A stretch of DNA of 64,000 nt from Neelides folsomi (lineage: Eukaryota; Arthropoda; Collembola; Neelipleona; Neelidae), in NCBI GenBank assembly GCA_034687125.1, contig JAQGBZ010000067.1:62001-126000 (forward strand), in the 5' to 3' direction. Shown piece after piece: positions 50,638 to 62,246 of this stretch. The position numbers were made by a program, and so were the translations under genes. Numbering within the stretch: the stretch's first letter is position 1; each line of letters begins with the position of its first letter. A model generated the notes under the pieces. That model had not been told where the DNA came from, searched no databases, and worked only from the letters and a program-made list of their open reading frames with translations.

Positions 50638-51456
50638 ATGTTTGCGACACTGAAAGCAATTGGACTATTGAGTCAGCTCATAGCGAAAGATCACTTCGAA
50701 GATCCGACACACTGCTCCCCTTATCCTCTCTCTTACATTGATGAATTGAAAAATTGGACAGAGTCAGGGAAAACTGAACCGAAACCCCAATCACCTACAC
50801 TTCAGCTTCCCTGCACTCCAACAAAAGAAATTCATAATTATTGGTCCATGAACGGCTTCGTCTGTCGCGATCGAGACCTATGGAAGAAGCCTGGAATGTC
50901 CGACACTCAAATTGACATTGCAATGCTTGAAGATTATTCAAAGGAAAATGGAATTACAATGCGAGGTTCTTCAGAACACGATCTTAAGAAATTAAGCGAA
51001 AGAGAGAAATTATGCAGACCGCCTAAGAATCCCAAGAGATGCTCGCCTATTATGCAAGTTTGCAGGGATTATGCTCTTGGCATTGTAAAACAAAGTCCTG
51101 GGGACAACGTTGAAAGCGAAAAATTCCCCACAAACATAGAAAAGCACGGATGTCCAATTTATGATCATCGGGATCCGAAATTTAGGGAATCACAATATTG
51201 TTCTCACAAGGCGGGTTGCACGTGCTCGAAGCTTGAATGTCAATGGACTGAAGGAATGACAAACAAGAAATTTGTCAATTACATCCTCATGGATTTATGC
51301 GTTCATGACGATGACAGCGATTATTGTCATTATGATGAGCGAGGTCAAACAGATTTTGCTAAAGTCAGGGGATTGGCAGCATTGTCGACAAAGAATCGTG
51401 CATTTGAACTTTCCTTTTTCATCATTTTCTACGTCACAACTTCTCACATATTTTAA
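50638..51456 (+). CDS. intronless Cys-rich secreted protein, unknown
   Basis: Single-exon ORF of 272 residues that I do not recognise. It opens with MFATLKAIGLLSQLIA, a plausible but modest signal peptide, and ends FFIIFYVTTSHIF, a hydrophobic tail like a GPI-attachment signal. About a dozen cysteines are spread through the middle: HCSPY, PCTPT, VCRDRD, LCRPPKNPKRC, VCRDYA, GCPIYD, YCSHKAGCTCSKLEC, LCVHDD and DYCHYD. The Cys-x-Cys cluster around HKAGCTC is striking. Alternating Asp/His patches (HDDDSDYCHYD) could bind metal. Predicted: a secreted or surface-anchored, disulfide-rich protein. A good poly(A) signal follows at 51498. An upstream 5' exon with a better signal peptide cannot be excluded because an AG immediately precedes the ATG. 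Confidence 0.75.
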   Translation: MFATLKAIGLLSQLIAKDHFEDPTHCSPYPLSYIDELKNWTESGKTEPKPQSPTLQLPCTPTKEIHNYWSMNGFVCRDRDLWKKPGMSDTQIDIAMLEDYSKENGITMRGSSEHDLKKLSEREKLCRPPKNPKRCSPIMQVCRDYALGIVKQSPGDNVESEKFPTNIEKHGCPIYDHRDPKFRESQYCSHKAGCTCSKLECQWTEGMTNKKFVNYILMDLCVHDDDSDYCHYDERGQTDFAKVRGLAALSTKNRAFELSFFIIFYVTTSHIF

Positions 51457-51497
51457 CCAATTATGACAAAACAATTAACTCCTATTGGTACAACCGA

Positions 51498-51503
51498 AAT
51501 AAA
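51498..51503 (+). terminator. poly(A) signal of the Cys-rich gene
   Basis: AATAAA about 40 bp past the stop codon of the intronless gene. Confidence 0.55.
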
Positions 51504-53548
51504 CCTTTATTAAACAATGGAAATGTATTTAGTACTTATTAAGTAGCTTTATTCTCAACTTTTATACAAGTGGATATTTATTATATTTTTATAATATTTT
51601 TATGTGTAAATTGGAGCTTATCTATCACTAATAAATAGAAATAGCCCATCATATCCGACTCTTGTTAAATTATCACAAAAACACATTCATTAGACTTTTC
51701 TAATTTCTAAAATAAATTAAATTAAGACATCGAGACTCATCACATTAAACTAGTTACCTCAATTCTAGAGAAGAAAATATCTTATTAATCAAAATCATGT
51801 AGTTTTTAATCAACATTAATAAACTAATTATTTTATTAAATAATTCTATACTACAGTACAAATATAATTCTAAATTTTAGACGATTAGATAATTCAATTA
51901 ATAAAATCAACAATAGCAATTTTAAGAATTAATAAGGAGGGAACTGAAGGGAGGAAGTTTAACTCATTGCGTATTACGGTACTGAAAAACTAATCTATAG
52001 ATCATATTCTACCAGTATTTAATTAATTAAAAATACACAAATTTAAAATTGATATTAGGTAATGTAAGTATTGTATAAATTATATTTTCTTTCCTATAAC
52101 ATACCTCTGCTCTGCTAATAGTTTTGAATTGGTAACTGATTACACATTACATATTACACTCATGCTCAATTTTTTTCATATTTATTAAAACATTTAGTTA
52201 CGCTAATTAACTTTACTAATAGTATAGTACAAACATTTTGGCTTTTATAATCGGTATACAAATTGGAATGATGATTGAAAACTACAGATAGACACTATAA
52301 ATATTATTTTAAAAGCTTATTAAACTTATAGACTCTCAAGCTTTTAAATACCGAACATGCTGATTACAGTATAACATAAACAATGGTTTGATCTGTAACT
52401 TTTATAAAAATCTGCTATTATTATTAGACGAAATTCTAATAATAAAAGATTTTTAAAGGTAATTTAAAAAATAATTAAACTGGGAGCAACAACATACTTG
52501 TTTCATACTAAAACTAAGGTTGAAAACCTATTATTTAGATATAAACTCAACGCCAATCAGATCCTCTAATTAAAGCTCTATGCAAGAAAGTGAGGACCAC
52601 CCGAGTGAGTTTATAATTTCAGATAAATAGTAATCTACCTCAGTATCTTGTACTATTATTATAAATTCATTGATAATCTCGCAGTATTGGGTTTCATTTT
52701 GTCATTTTCTTAAATGAATGCAAATACATTTTTGATTTTAGTTAATCTTATCTTAATATAGCTCTTATTCAAAATTGTATGATCTTATTTAAACAATCAT
52801 TTTCTTCAAATTTTTTATCCACTATATTAAATATATGACAAAATTGGATTTGCACATTCATTATACTACTCAATAGTACTCAATTAATTATACCAAATAT
52901 GGGATTATTATAATATTTAATATTTTCTACTTATACATACATATTAAAGTCCTGTTGATATTATTTGTAAAATAGTAACAATTTCAGACGTTTCTTTTTT
53001 AATAGGACCATATTCGTTTTCTTAATAATTATGTATTACTTATTGTTATTATATTTAACATTTATTGAGTATAATTTCTGATACTTGAACCTCTGGCCTT
53101 GATATATTTTCAATAGATATTTTTTAATATTGTGTATTACATATTAAACGATAATTTAAACATTAAAGTATTTAGACTTTTAAATTTAATTTAATTTGAA
53201 TTGTGGAATTATTATAAGTATTAATAAAGATATTACTGAAGAGTTTGCAAAAACTAGTAACATAAACCGTTCTTAAATACGAAAATCCGTAAACTAACTT
53301 TCATGTTCAACATTCAATCGACAAGCGAAACTGATAATTCACAATAAATAACTAATATGGAATAAATACTTAAATGTATTTTACCTTAATAAATTCTTCA
53401 CAACATATGTTTTAAGTTTTTCTAAATTAAACTCATTCTAATGGAACAAAATTGTTAAAAACGATCAAACAATAATAAAAATAACGAATAAAATAAAGCT
53501 TATAAGCTTAAGTAGGAATAAATGAGAGTTGGTGAGAAATTTTCTATT
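51504..53548. other. intergenic, very AT-rich, nothing recognised
   Basis: About 2 kb with no coding-like frame, inverted repeat or RNA gene seen. Its AT content is about the highest in the window. Confidence 0.5.
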
Positions 53549-56500
53549 TCATTTCTTTCCACTGGTGAGAGATGTTGTGAAAGATTCCAGAGAGACAAGA
53601 GCTGCCATGCCCTCTTGAACCATCGACTCAAGTTCAGTAGGAAGTGTGATGTCTTTGAATGTCATGAGCATCTGAAGACCCGTCTTCAATGTGGTGCTGT
53701 AATTCTGAAGTTGTTCTACGTATTCCTTAACTCCCAATCGCTTATTCTGGAAATCTCTCGACGAAAGGATCGCTTGTGCAAAGAACTTATTGTATAAAAG
53801 AATGCCTAAAAATTCCCAAAAATTCAATTCAAATCTGATAATTTTAAATAATATAAAATATCATTTAGTTTAAATTATTCAAAATATGCAATACCTCTGT
53901 CAATTGAGATTCCAGGACGTAGAGCAGTTAAATGAGGTTCACAGGCTTCGCAGTATTTGAGAAGAAGTTGAAAATCACGAATTACAGATTCCTCGTAGAC
54001 TTTTGTGAAATCCGTACTTCGGTCATTTGAAATCCTTAAGTTGAGAATTCGCTCAATAAAGCACCAAGCCATAATGACCAAATAATGAGTCGGGTTTAAT
54101 TCCCGGTTAACTCCATATTTGAAGACATATTCCGAGAGGCGATCGAGACCTTTGAATGATTTTGGAATTCGAAGTAGTGTTTGATAAGCTCCTTCTTCCC
54201 TCCTAGCAATGAGCGAAAAGGGGAATTCTTCTTGACAACTATTGCAAGACCAGACTGACTCATCCCACATTGTTGGATCTTCGGGAGACACAAGTCCGCG
54301 AGTACAATTTAAACATGCCATAGCCCCAGAAAAGTCTTTGACACTTAATGGGTCTACACACCGTTGACATGTGCATTCAATGGAAGAGGACCGGAGCATT
54401 TTGCCTCTCATAAGATACGGCAGGTACGGAGTTGGGCAAAAATCAATTGTAATGAAATCTCCTTTTAGTATCGGAACGGCTGCTTTTGTCACGAGCCTCG
54501 GCTTGTCAAAGTCTTTTTCAATTCCTTCTTCAATAAATGAAACTGTGTTTGGAATACACTGGTGGGCAAATAGGAGTTGAACACCGTATAAAACTTTATA
54601 CCTATATTTAATAATAAACAACATTTTAAGATTTTTTTAAAGATAAATAATAATTTTAATAATTTAATTTAAACTTAAATCTTTGTTTTTACTTACGTGC
54701 TCATGAGATAAGGTTTGAAAGAAAGGGCGGTGATGGTAGCATGAACATTGAGAATGAGATCAGCATTATATCCAAGAAAGTTGGCTGAAATGGGGACTAG
54801 TGATTTCCATTTCCTCTTGAACAAGGAAAACTCCTCGGACCGCTTGTATGTCTCGACTCTTACATGACCCTGCAATTGAAGAAATCCCTCCCACTTCCCA
54901 TTACCCCAATTTTCTAAGAGAAGTGCACGAAGGATTTCAATGTCAAGGTACAAGCTGTGGTAGCAACGATTCAGTTTCTGTTTCTCCTTTATCTGATTTA
55001 TTAAAAAATTAAGTTATTTTTGATAATTGTGATTATACGTAATAATTTAAGTTTTAGTATATTACGCCAAGGTTCAGAATAGCCGAACACTCTCCAAGTT
55101 GATGAGGAATTCCATATTCGCAATTTGCTGAGCATAGAGGAAGTGAGCATTTGGAACATTCCCAAGGGGTGTCAACAAATTCGGCAGTCTTAAAACATCC
55201 AAGACAAACAGGGGATTTGGCACTACAGACCCATTCACTTGGACCACATTCTCCCGATTCCCATTTCTCACCAAATGAACAATCATCAGGGAAATTGTCA
55301 ATACACTCAGCGTTCATTACATGAGTCAGATGATCGTCAACCTCCACAACAGGAAAAATAAGGAGGGGATTGTCATCAAAAATCAACTGTCCAGCATGGA
55401 GATTTCGGACAGCCACTGCGACTGAGTATCCTATTTAAATTAAATTAAAATTAAAATAAATAATATCATAATTTCACAAAGTCAAATTAATAAAATGAAC
55501 AAATTGGCAATTAAACAGTTAAATTAAATAATGAACTTACCAGATTCATTGACTTGCATTTTATACGGCGTACAATTATTTTTATGACGCTTCCAATCTG
55601 CTTTCTGATGGTCTTCTCCGCAATAGAAAGCGGCTTTACAGCTACTGCACTTCTTCGTCCCGTAACTCCGACAAGAAGGAATTTGGCATAAAACAAACTC
55701 ATGAGGATTTCCGTCACTCCAATTAAGCTTAAGTCCTCCGGTTTCTCCTAAAGTACTCTGTTGAGGAGGTTTTGTCACCTCTGGAATTTTTTCTTCAACT
55801 TTTGAAGGAGAAGTGGAAAGATATGAAGTGTAAGCAAGAGATTTGGGAATTAACTTCTTTTTCATTTCCTCATAATCGGCGACTCCATTGCAGTCCTTAA
55901 ACAAATCCTCCTCAACATCTTCAGCTACTTCTTCAATTAAATTGAGTCCTTGATCCTTATAAGAATAAGTTTCAAGCTCGAAGTTCCCGTAACTCGAAAC
56001 AAGATTTTTCTTATCATTTAAAGGAGTTAATTCATTTGGTTCCTTTTCGTTCTCATATGTAAGTTTAGTCTCATAAGTTTTGCCCTCCACTTCTCCTAAC
56101 TCCGAATTTTCAATAACATTCTCAGGATCGGGCGAATTTAAATTCCCAGGTGGCCTTTTTAATTTACCCTTAAGTCTTCTCTTGCGGCTCTTTTTATTCT
56201 TGGGTCCACCTCCAGCATCTGTTCCTTCGCTGTTTGAAAGGGTCCCATTTTCAGGATGTGATTCTACAATAAAAATCATGATAATTATTCAGATTCACTT
56301 AAAATAAAAAATAGTAAATATATTAAAAATTATTAATTAAAAAATATATTAATTTTGTTAAAATCACCAGTCCATAGTTGAGGTTCAGAATTTGTCTTCT
56401 CTGGTTTATGAGAAATGTGATGATTGGATGGGCTAATATTGTTATTGTCGTTGAGCGTAAGATTTCCCAACTTTTCAACAGCAAGTCTTGAAAGGTCTTC

Positions 56501-56725
56501 CACTGTTTCTTTCACATTGTTGTTCCTTAATTCTAATTCTCGTTTCCCGTCCTCACTGATGTCCTCGTTGTCCAAACGGCCATGAATTGGAACTTGGATT
56601 AGGTTATTGAAATTGACTGTAGTAAAGAAAGGAGAATCGGAGTCTTGAAAATTGGAATTGTTGAGCTGAGTCTCCTGAGTGCCTTGGGCCTTGTTCTTCC
56701 CCCTTTTTGACTTCTTTTTCATCAT
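53549..56725 (-). CDS. SmydA-like SET/MYND protein
   Basis: Arthropod-type SMYD protein (SmydA group). N-terminal ~390 residues are disordered and basic/acidic (starts MMKKKSKRGKNK, with KKSRKRRLKGKLKRPP). Next comes a MYND zinc finger: CQIPSCRSYGTKKCSSCKAA, then YCGEDHQKADWKRHKNNC. The SET region is split and Cys-rich: GQLIFDDNPLLIFP, VCLGC, WECSKCSLPLC and HQLGEC, then FAHQCIPNTVSF, KGDFITIDF and a post-SET CTCQRC. The family NHSCxPN block reads AHQCIPN here, with the Asn replaced, so SAM binding or catalysis may be weakened; several SmydA proteins are thought to be inactive. The tail is helical (TPR-like). Chain about 770-800 residues, long for the family because of the N-terminus. Exons join in frame at each junction checked, including WT-E and DRG-I. 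Confidence 0.88.
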
Positions 56726-59700
56726 TGCCCTTCCTCAGGTCCTGTTGGTCAATGAATTATAAATTAAAATATAAATGAAATTCCCGAATTAAAGACTTTT
56801 TACCTTCGTCTTAAAAGGAACCAAGAAGCGGTGATATGGTGCAAGTTGTGAACCAAGACAGAAAATAAAAATGAAGAACCTAAACCAAGAATGACAACTA
56901 GAAGAAAGTCATTTAGATTTCAAACCCATTAACCGAAAAATCTTAACCCGAAAAAAGAAAAGACGATTTCCAATCTTCGCGTATATAAAAGTGTTATTGT
57001 GAATTTTGTGCATTAAAAATGTACAAGAACCTGCCTTGGTTTGAATTGATGCGGCTCTTTCTAAACAGGATTTAAACTTTAGCCAATTTTACAAAGTTTC
57101 ATTTCTCCCTTACAATGCACAACTTATTGTGAAAGACTGAAAGACCGTTACATATTTAGTATTTTTGCTTTTATATTAACAGAAACATAAGTATGAAAAT
57201 TTTATAGGTGTGAGTAACGTAATCGTTAAAATCAAATAATTTTGATTAATATCATTAATATTTTGTATTTTAAACACATAAGAACTTAAAAATGTTATTT
57301 GAATCACTGTAATATGAATCTGAATCAATGTTAATACAATTTGTCACTATTCACAAATAAGCATTGCATATGCCACGTTCTCTTCATTTTCATTTTAGGT
57401 AACATTTACTGTTGTTTCATTATCAATTGTGAATGAAGTTTTACTTTCCTCTGCCTTTTAGTTAGTTGGTTCAAATCTGTCGATATTCCGAATTAGGATT
57501 ATTTAGCTTCTTTTATGTAAAGAAGACTAATGATAAGATCCAATGTGTTCTGAAGATTTCCGAGATGCAACAACAACGAATCACACGTTCAATTCTCGTT
57601 CGTAAAAGATAGAATGGAAGAGCCGGTTCAGTCCTTACTTCAAAGTAGCTACAAGCTTTAAAATTACTCTTAATAAAACCTGCATTTTTATGAAATCTGA
57701 ACAAGATTTTCCGTTTATTTAAAATTCACGAACAAAGCGATTTCGTAGGCAATTTTTCAAATAAACTATCTACTCTTGCCTACATAGTATGTAATAGTTA
57801 GTACATTTGTACGGTACCTACCTACATTACATATTTATAGCAATATTATAGGAATGTATAGTTTACACATGAATATAAAATGAGGTAGCAGAACTTGATA
57901 TGTAATAAAAGGTATGAAGGGTTTTGAACATAGAGTATGTCTGTACGTAGATAAATGTGTTCATGTTTGTGTCCGAAGGAAGGAAAGAAGGAGGAGAATT
58001 CCTTTCATCTTCTCGTTTCATCCTCCTGTCGATTCCTCGATAAGACTTTCACAGTTCGTCCCTTGGAAGTACTAGAAGGGACAATTCACCTTTAATTCCC
58101 TCCATCTGGCCTGCTTTGAAGTAGGCGTGTTATCGTAGAGGCCTCAAGAGCCCTCAAAGGCCTTCAGGAGCCTTCACTTTAATCGAGTTTTGTTTCTCCT
58201 ATCTCCAATCTTTTTTTCAATCTCAAGAGCCGAAGCCGAAAAGAGAAAGGAAATGGAAATTTAATCCTTATTTTTACCCAGCCTCTTTGAAATTAACAAT
58301 AAACTACACATGTCCTTTTCTTTCCTACATTATAATTATGAAGGCATGCACATATTTGCTTTACCCCGTTACCTCCCTTTTATTTCCTATCGATAAATGT
58401 ACAGGAAAACAAATAAGCCTTTGTTTGATTTACAATATGCCACATCATTCCATTACAAGGTGAAGTTATTCGGGTCGAACTTCGGGAAGAATTTCTATCA
58501 AACTTCATTTGTATATTCACAATTTAACCTTTTTCTATTAAGGCCATTATTAATTAAAGACTTTTGAGTAAGTAGCATTGTGTGGCTCACAATATAGGGT
58601 CTAAATTTTGTATGGGGATGAATTGTAAAATGAATGTTTATCAAATGTCTTTGATACAGATCTGAGTCGAAATGAAAGGTTTGAAAGGTTGGTGGTTTAA
58701 GAATGGCCACATCGGAAGCATCTGCTCTTTGACAAAACAAGAAAAGGAAAACTCGCTCGCGTCATTTTCTGTCCTTTGGCGACAGACATTCTCGTTCGAT
58801 GAGGGATCCACCCAGTAGTGAGGAAGAATCTCTTTTCTTGCAACAGCTCCCCATTCATCTCGATTCATAGATAGTCTGCGGAGATAAAATGGGCATAACT
58901 ATTACTTATCTTCGGCCTCTGAGAAGTGAATGGGGGGAAAAGGAAGGATGAGAGCGAGACGAATGAAATCCTCTTTTATCAAACCTTTGAACCAAAAAAA
59001 CCCATTCCTCATCACAATAGAGTGTAAATCTAATTAAAAGACACACACACACCACACACGGGCCGAACTTCCTCATTTCCCCTCGGTCCCAGCGTGGAGG
59101 CCGAATTGGTCTAATAGGAAAGTCAAAGTTTGCTGTGTGTGGGTTTCGGGCCTTTGGCCCACCTGTGAGCTCCTGGACAAAAGGAGCCAGTCGGGTAAAC
59201 ACGGTATTGGACAATGAGGGAGAGAAGCTTAAGGGAAGTCATCCCATTGAGGCAAGGGATAATAAAATCCGTATCCTTCCTATCCAGCCAACTCCCTTAA
59301 ATATTTTGACCGGTGGGGGGACTGAGAGGATGAATTATGGGACCTACGGGGCCTCGGACACAACGTCACATATCTCAAGGGCTCCCAGGGATTACCATCA
59401 AATGCCGAATGAGATACTTTCAAGCCCTTTTATATACTGTTATGCACTCATACCACAAGTATGTCCACTACTCATAAAATCCTCTCCCAGATACCGCAAA
59501 CCATCATATTTTATCCTTATTACCTGCGACCATCATTTTTCACCTCTTTTTTTCCTTTATGTTAAATTCATTATGTAAAAATATTCAATCAATGCAGAAT
59601 GGCCCTTGTTTGGGACTGAAAGAACGAAGGGAGCACAAAGGGATGCGCACAAATAATGATAATGAAATCGCTTTAATCGGTTCTATTTCAACCGCGTAAT

Positions 59701-62246
59701 GCACTTAAGTATTCAACCAAATAGCTCGAACTCCCTTTGAGGATTAGGCCAAATGAAGTTCAGGGGAGAAGCAGAGCTATTAATTTTTCCTCATTGTCCA
59801 AGGAGCCCAGGGTTATTGTCAAATGCGTGAGGATCACCCGAACAGGGGGGAATCCTCATTTACTTTCCTTTACCATTACTATTGTCAGGCCTTTGGCTTA
59901 TCTCATGCACCCATCGTCCCTCAAAATTGAAAACAGTTACTAAAAGGGATCGAATGAACGACCGACCCCGCGGTCGGATTACACCACTGGGGTTCAACTC
60001 TCAATATCTGAGAGTTTGAGAATGCTCAGAATGAATTTCTCTCCTTCCACATGGAGGTTTCCTTGAGGCATGAAATGAGCCCCCTTTTCGCATTCTTTCT
60101 AAATTAAGTGGACGGAAGTGAGTCGTCGGCCGAACTTGTTGGACCAATTACTTCTCATTTGTCTTGACGAGGGAGCAGATGGGACACATGAGTTCAATTT
60201 GCTCACAGCCCTAGAAGAATCTCTAAAATCCCCCCAATACGCACACTTCAATCATCTCTTAAACCAGCAACTTCCTCAGTAAACACCCTTTTTCAATTTG
60301 TAAAATCTCTTCCTGTCTCCCAGACCTTCCTGAAAATGAAATTCTGCGACATGATTGTTAAAATTCCTCACAACTCCCCGTCTTCCCCTCAGCTTCTTGT
60401 CATTTGTCATTAGGAGGAAAATGTTTTTTTTCTTTATTGACTTTGGAATTGTCTTAATTCAAAAAATTGAAAATTGACTTAACCGCATCGGTCTTCATTC
60501 ATGTTGGTTAGGTGCCAATGAAAGGAATCAACAGAAAGGAACTCAAAAATTGATATATAAATATTTATACCCTTTGTGCCTTAGCCTGAATGAAAAGGGT
60601 ATGAGAAGCATAAGGAGCCTGAGAAAGAACCAGTGGGATGGATGGGAGTCCTCGAGTGAGGAGAAGAACCGTGTCAATCGGATGGAATTCCAAATTCTTT
60701 TCATACAGTGTATAAAAAGGCCACCTTTTTCATTTTTTCTCCCTCTTCCTCTCGCTAATTCATTTGAATCCCATTTAGAGCCGCCGTGAATGCATTTGAG
60801 GGTAAATAAAAGCAATGTTGGTTTCGTTTCTACTGTTTGTGTAGGCCACCCTAGGGAATGGCGCATCCCACCCAGAATCCACGAACCCATGTTGACAGTG
60901 AGTCTCATCCTTTTATTCTCCTTTCTTCTCCCTCTGGACACCCTCAGAGGCTACAAAGAAACACCCTAAATAGGATAAACCATTGGGACACACTCCGCCT
61001 CCTTCTGCCCTCACCCAAGGGAAAGAGACAGGGAAAATGATACTCTTTATTGTTGTCAATGGATGAAAAGGCACAACGCATACCGAACCGGGTCAAACTT
61101 GCCTAAATAGAGTATAATAAATCCTAATATCCGTCTCTTTCATTTAACATCCATTTGCTCATAAAATTCACTGGCTCTTCCGCGTATTCATTTTAAAACG
61201 TTTATAGCCTCACTTTATCACTCCGACTATTCAAATCAAATCAGCCCGAAAAAATTTCAATTTGTAGCTTTGTTAAAAAAATTTTCACAAGTATGCACTT
61301 AAACTCTTCAATGCAATTTTCTATCCTATTCAGTTCAAAAAAGATAGGTTTATGGGCTTTAAATATAAATCCAAACTATTGGTATGAATTATATGTATAT
61401 CACTACTCTATTTTCATCATCTTATTCGCATACGAATAACTGCACATTTCGGATTTTGAAATATGTAAGAGCACATTTACAGAACAATATATTTTATAAT
61501 GGTTAGATAAAACCTATTTTTGAATAAGATTTATCTACGCGATTATAAGACTTTTTTTTAAATATTTCAACTTGGTCTTTGTTGAAGGATTCCATTTTTC
61601 ATAAAAATGGAAAGATATTAAAATTACAAAGAGGAATTGTGACTTTGTGACTGTAAAAATAACTAAAAATTCCTAACAATCGGATTCTCCTCTGATAAAA
61701 CTCAAGTGATCATTTACTTATGTAATGCACACTACTGGGGGTGGGAACTTGGAATGCTAAAGAGGCTAAAGAAGATATTCCTTACGCAGGTAAAAAAGTT
61801 TTATAAATTTTGTGTCTTAAAAATAATTTGTGAAACTTGAGTTTCAGGAATGTCATTTTCCCTTCACTCTCCAGGATGTCTGAATTAGGAAATAAAAGAA
61901 TGCGGGAGTCTCTTGGGCAGGAATTGTCTTGTACTCTGTCACCCACAGGAGTATAACTTACGACCCCCGATTTCTTGATAAGCGCCGAGGAAGACAACGT
62001 GTCTAATTTGTAATATGGTCATTGGGGCAGTAAATCTGACTCTTCCCCCACGTACAAGCCGTAGATTTGGAGAAGTTGTGAGGATCCCCTGCAGCTTCTC
62101 CAGTCCCACCACTCGTCCTCCGACCCTCTTTTGGGAATCATACTGTGGGACCGAGGTTGATCCTTCTCAGTTCCTCCGTCGCATTCCGACCCTTCGCACC
62201 TCTCTGTCTCTCAACCTCCATTCCTTAGGTTTCCCCCTAATGGAAC
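56726..62246. other. 5.5 kb noncoding block upstream of the LRR gene
   Basis: No gene recognised. The first 1.2 kb is AT-rich; from about 57.9 to 61.1 kb the sequence is visibly GC-richer, with mixed purine and pyrimidine tracts and a CA-type microsatellite at 59041-59060. Long ORFs (59135-59578 on plus, 60543-60941 on minus) have low-complexity, non-protein-like translations. The block resembles the iGluR intron 1 and upstream region. It may be the regulatory or 5' untranslated part of the LRR gene. Confidence 0.4.

Noticed and set aside
59135-59578. 147-codon plus-strand ORF
   Set aside because: No similarity, biased low-complexity translation, no splice partner; lies in the GC-richer noncoding block where long ORFs arise by chance.
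59930-60010. tRNA-like sequence with GGTTCAACTC near 59990
   Set aside because: No matching A box, acceptor stem or anticodon arm can be folded around it.
60543-60941. 132-codon minus-strand ORF
   Set aside because: Random-looking composition and no features of a real protein; likely a chance ORF.
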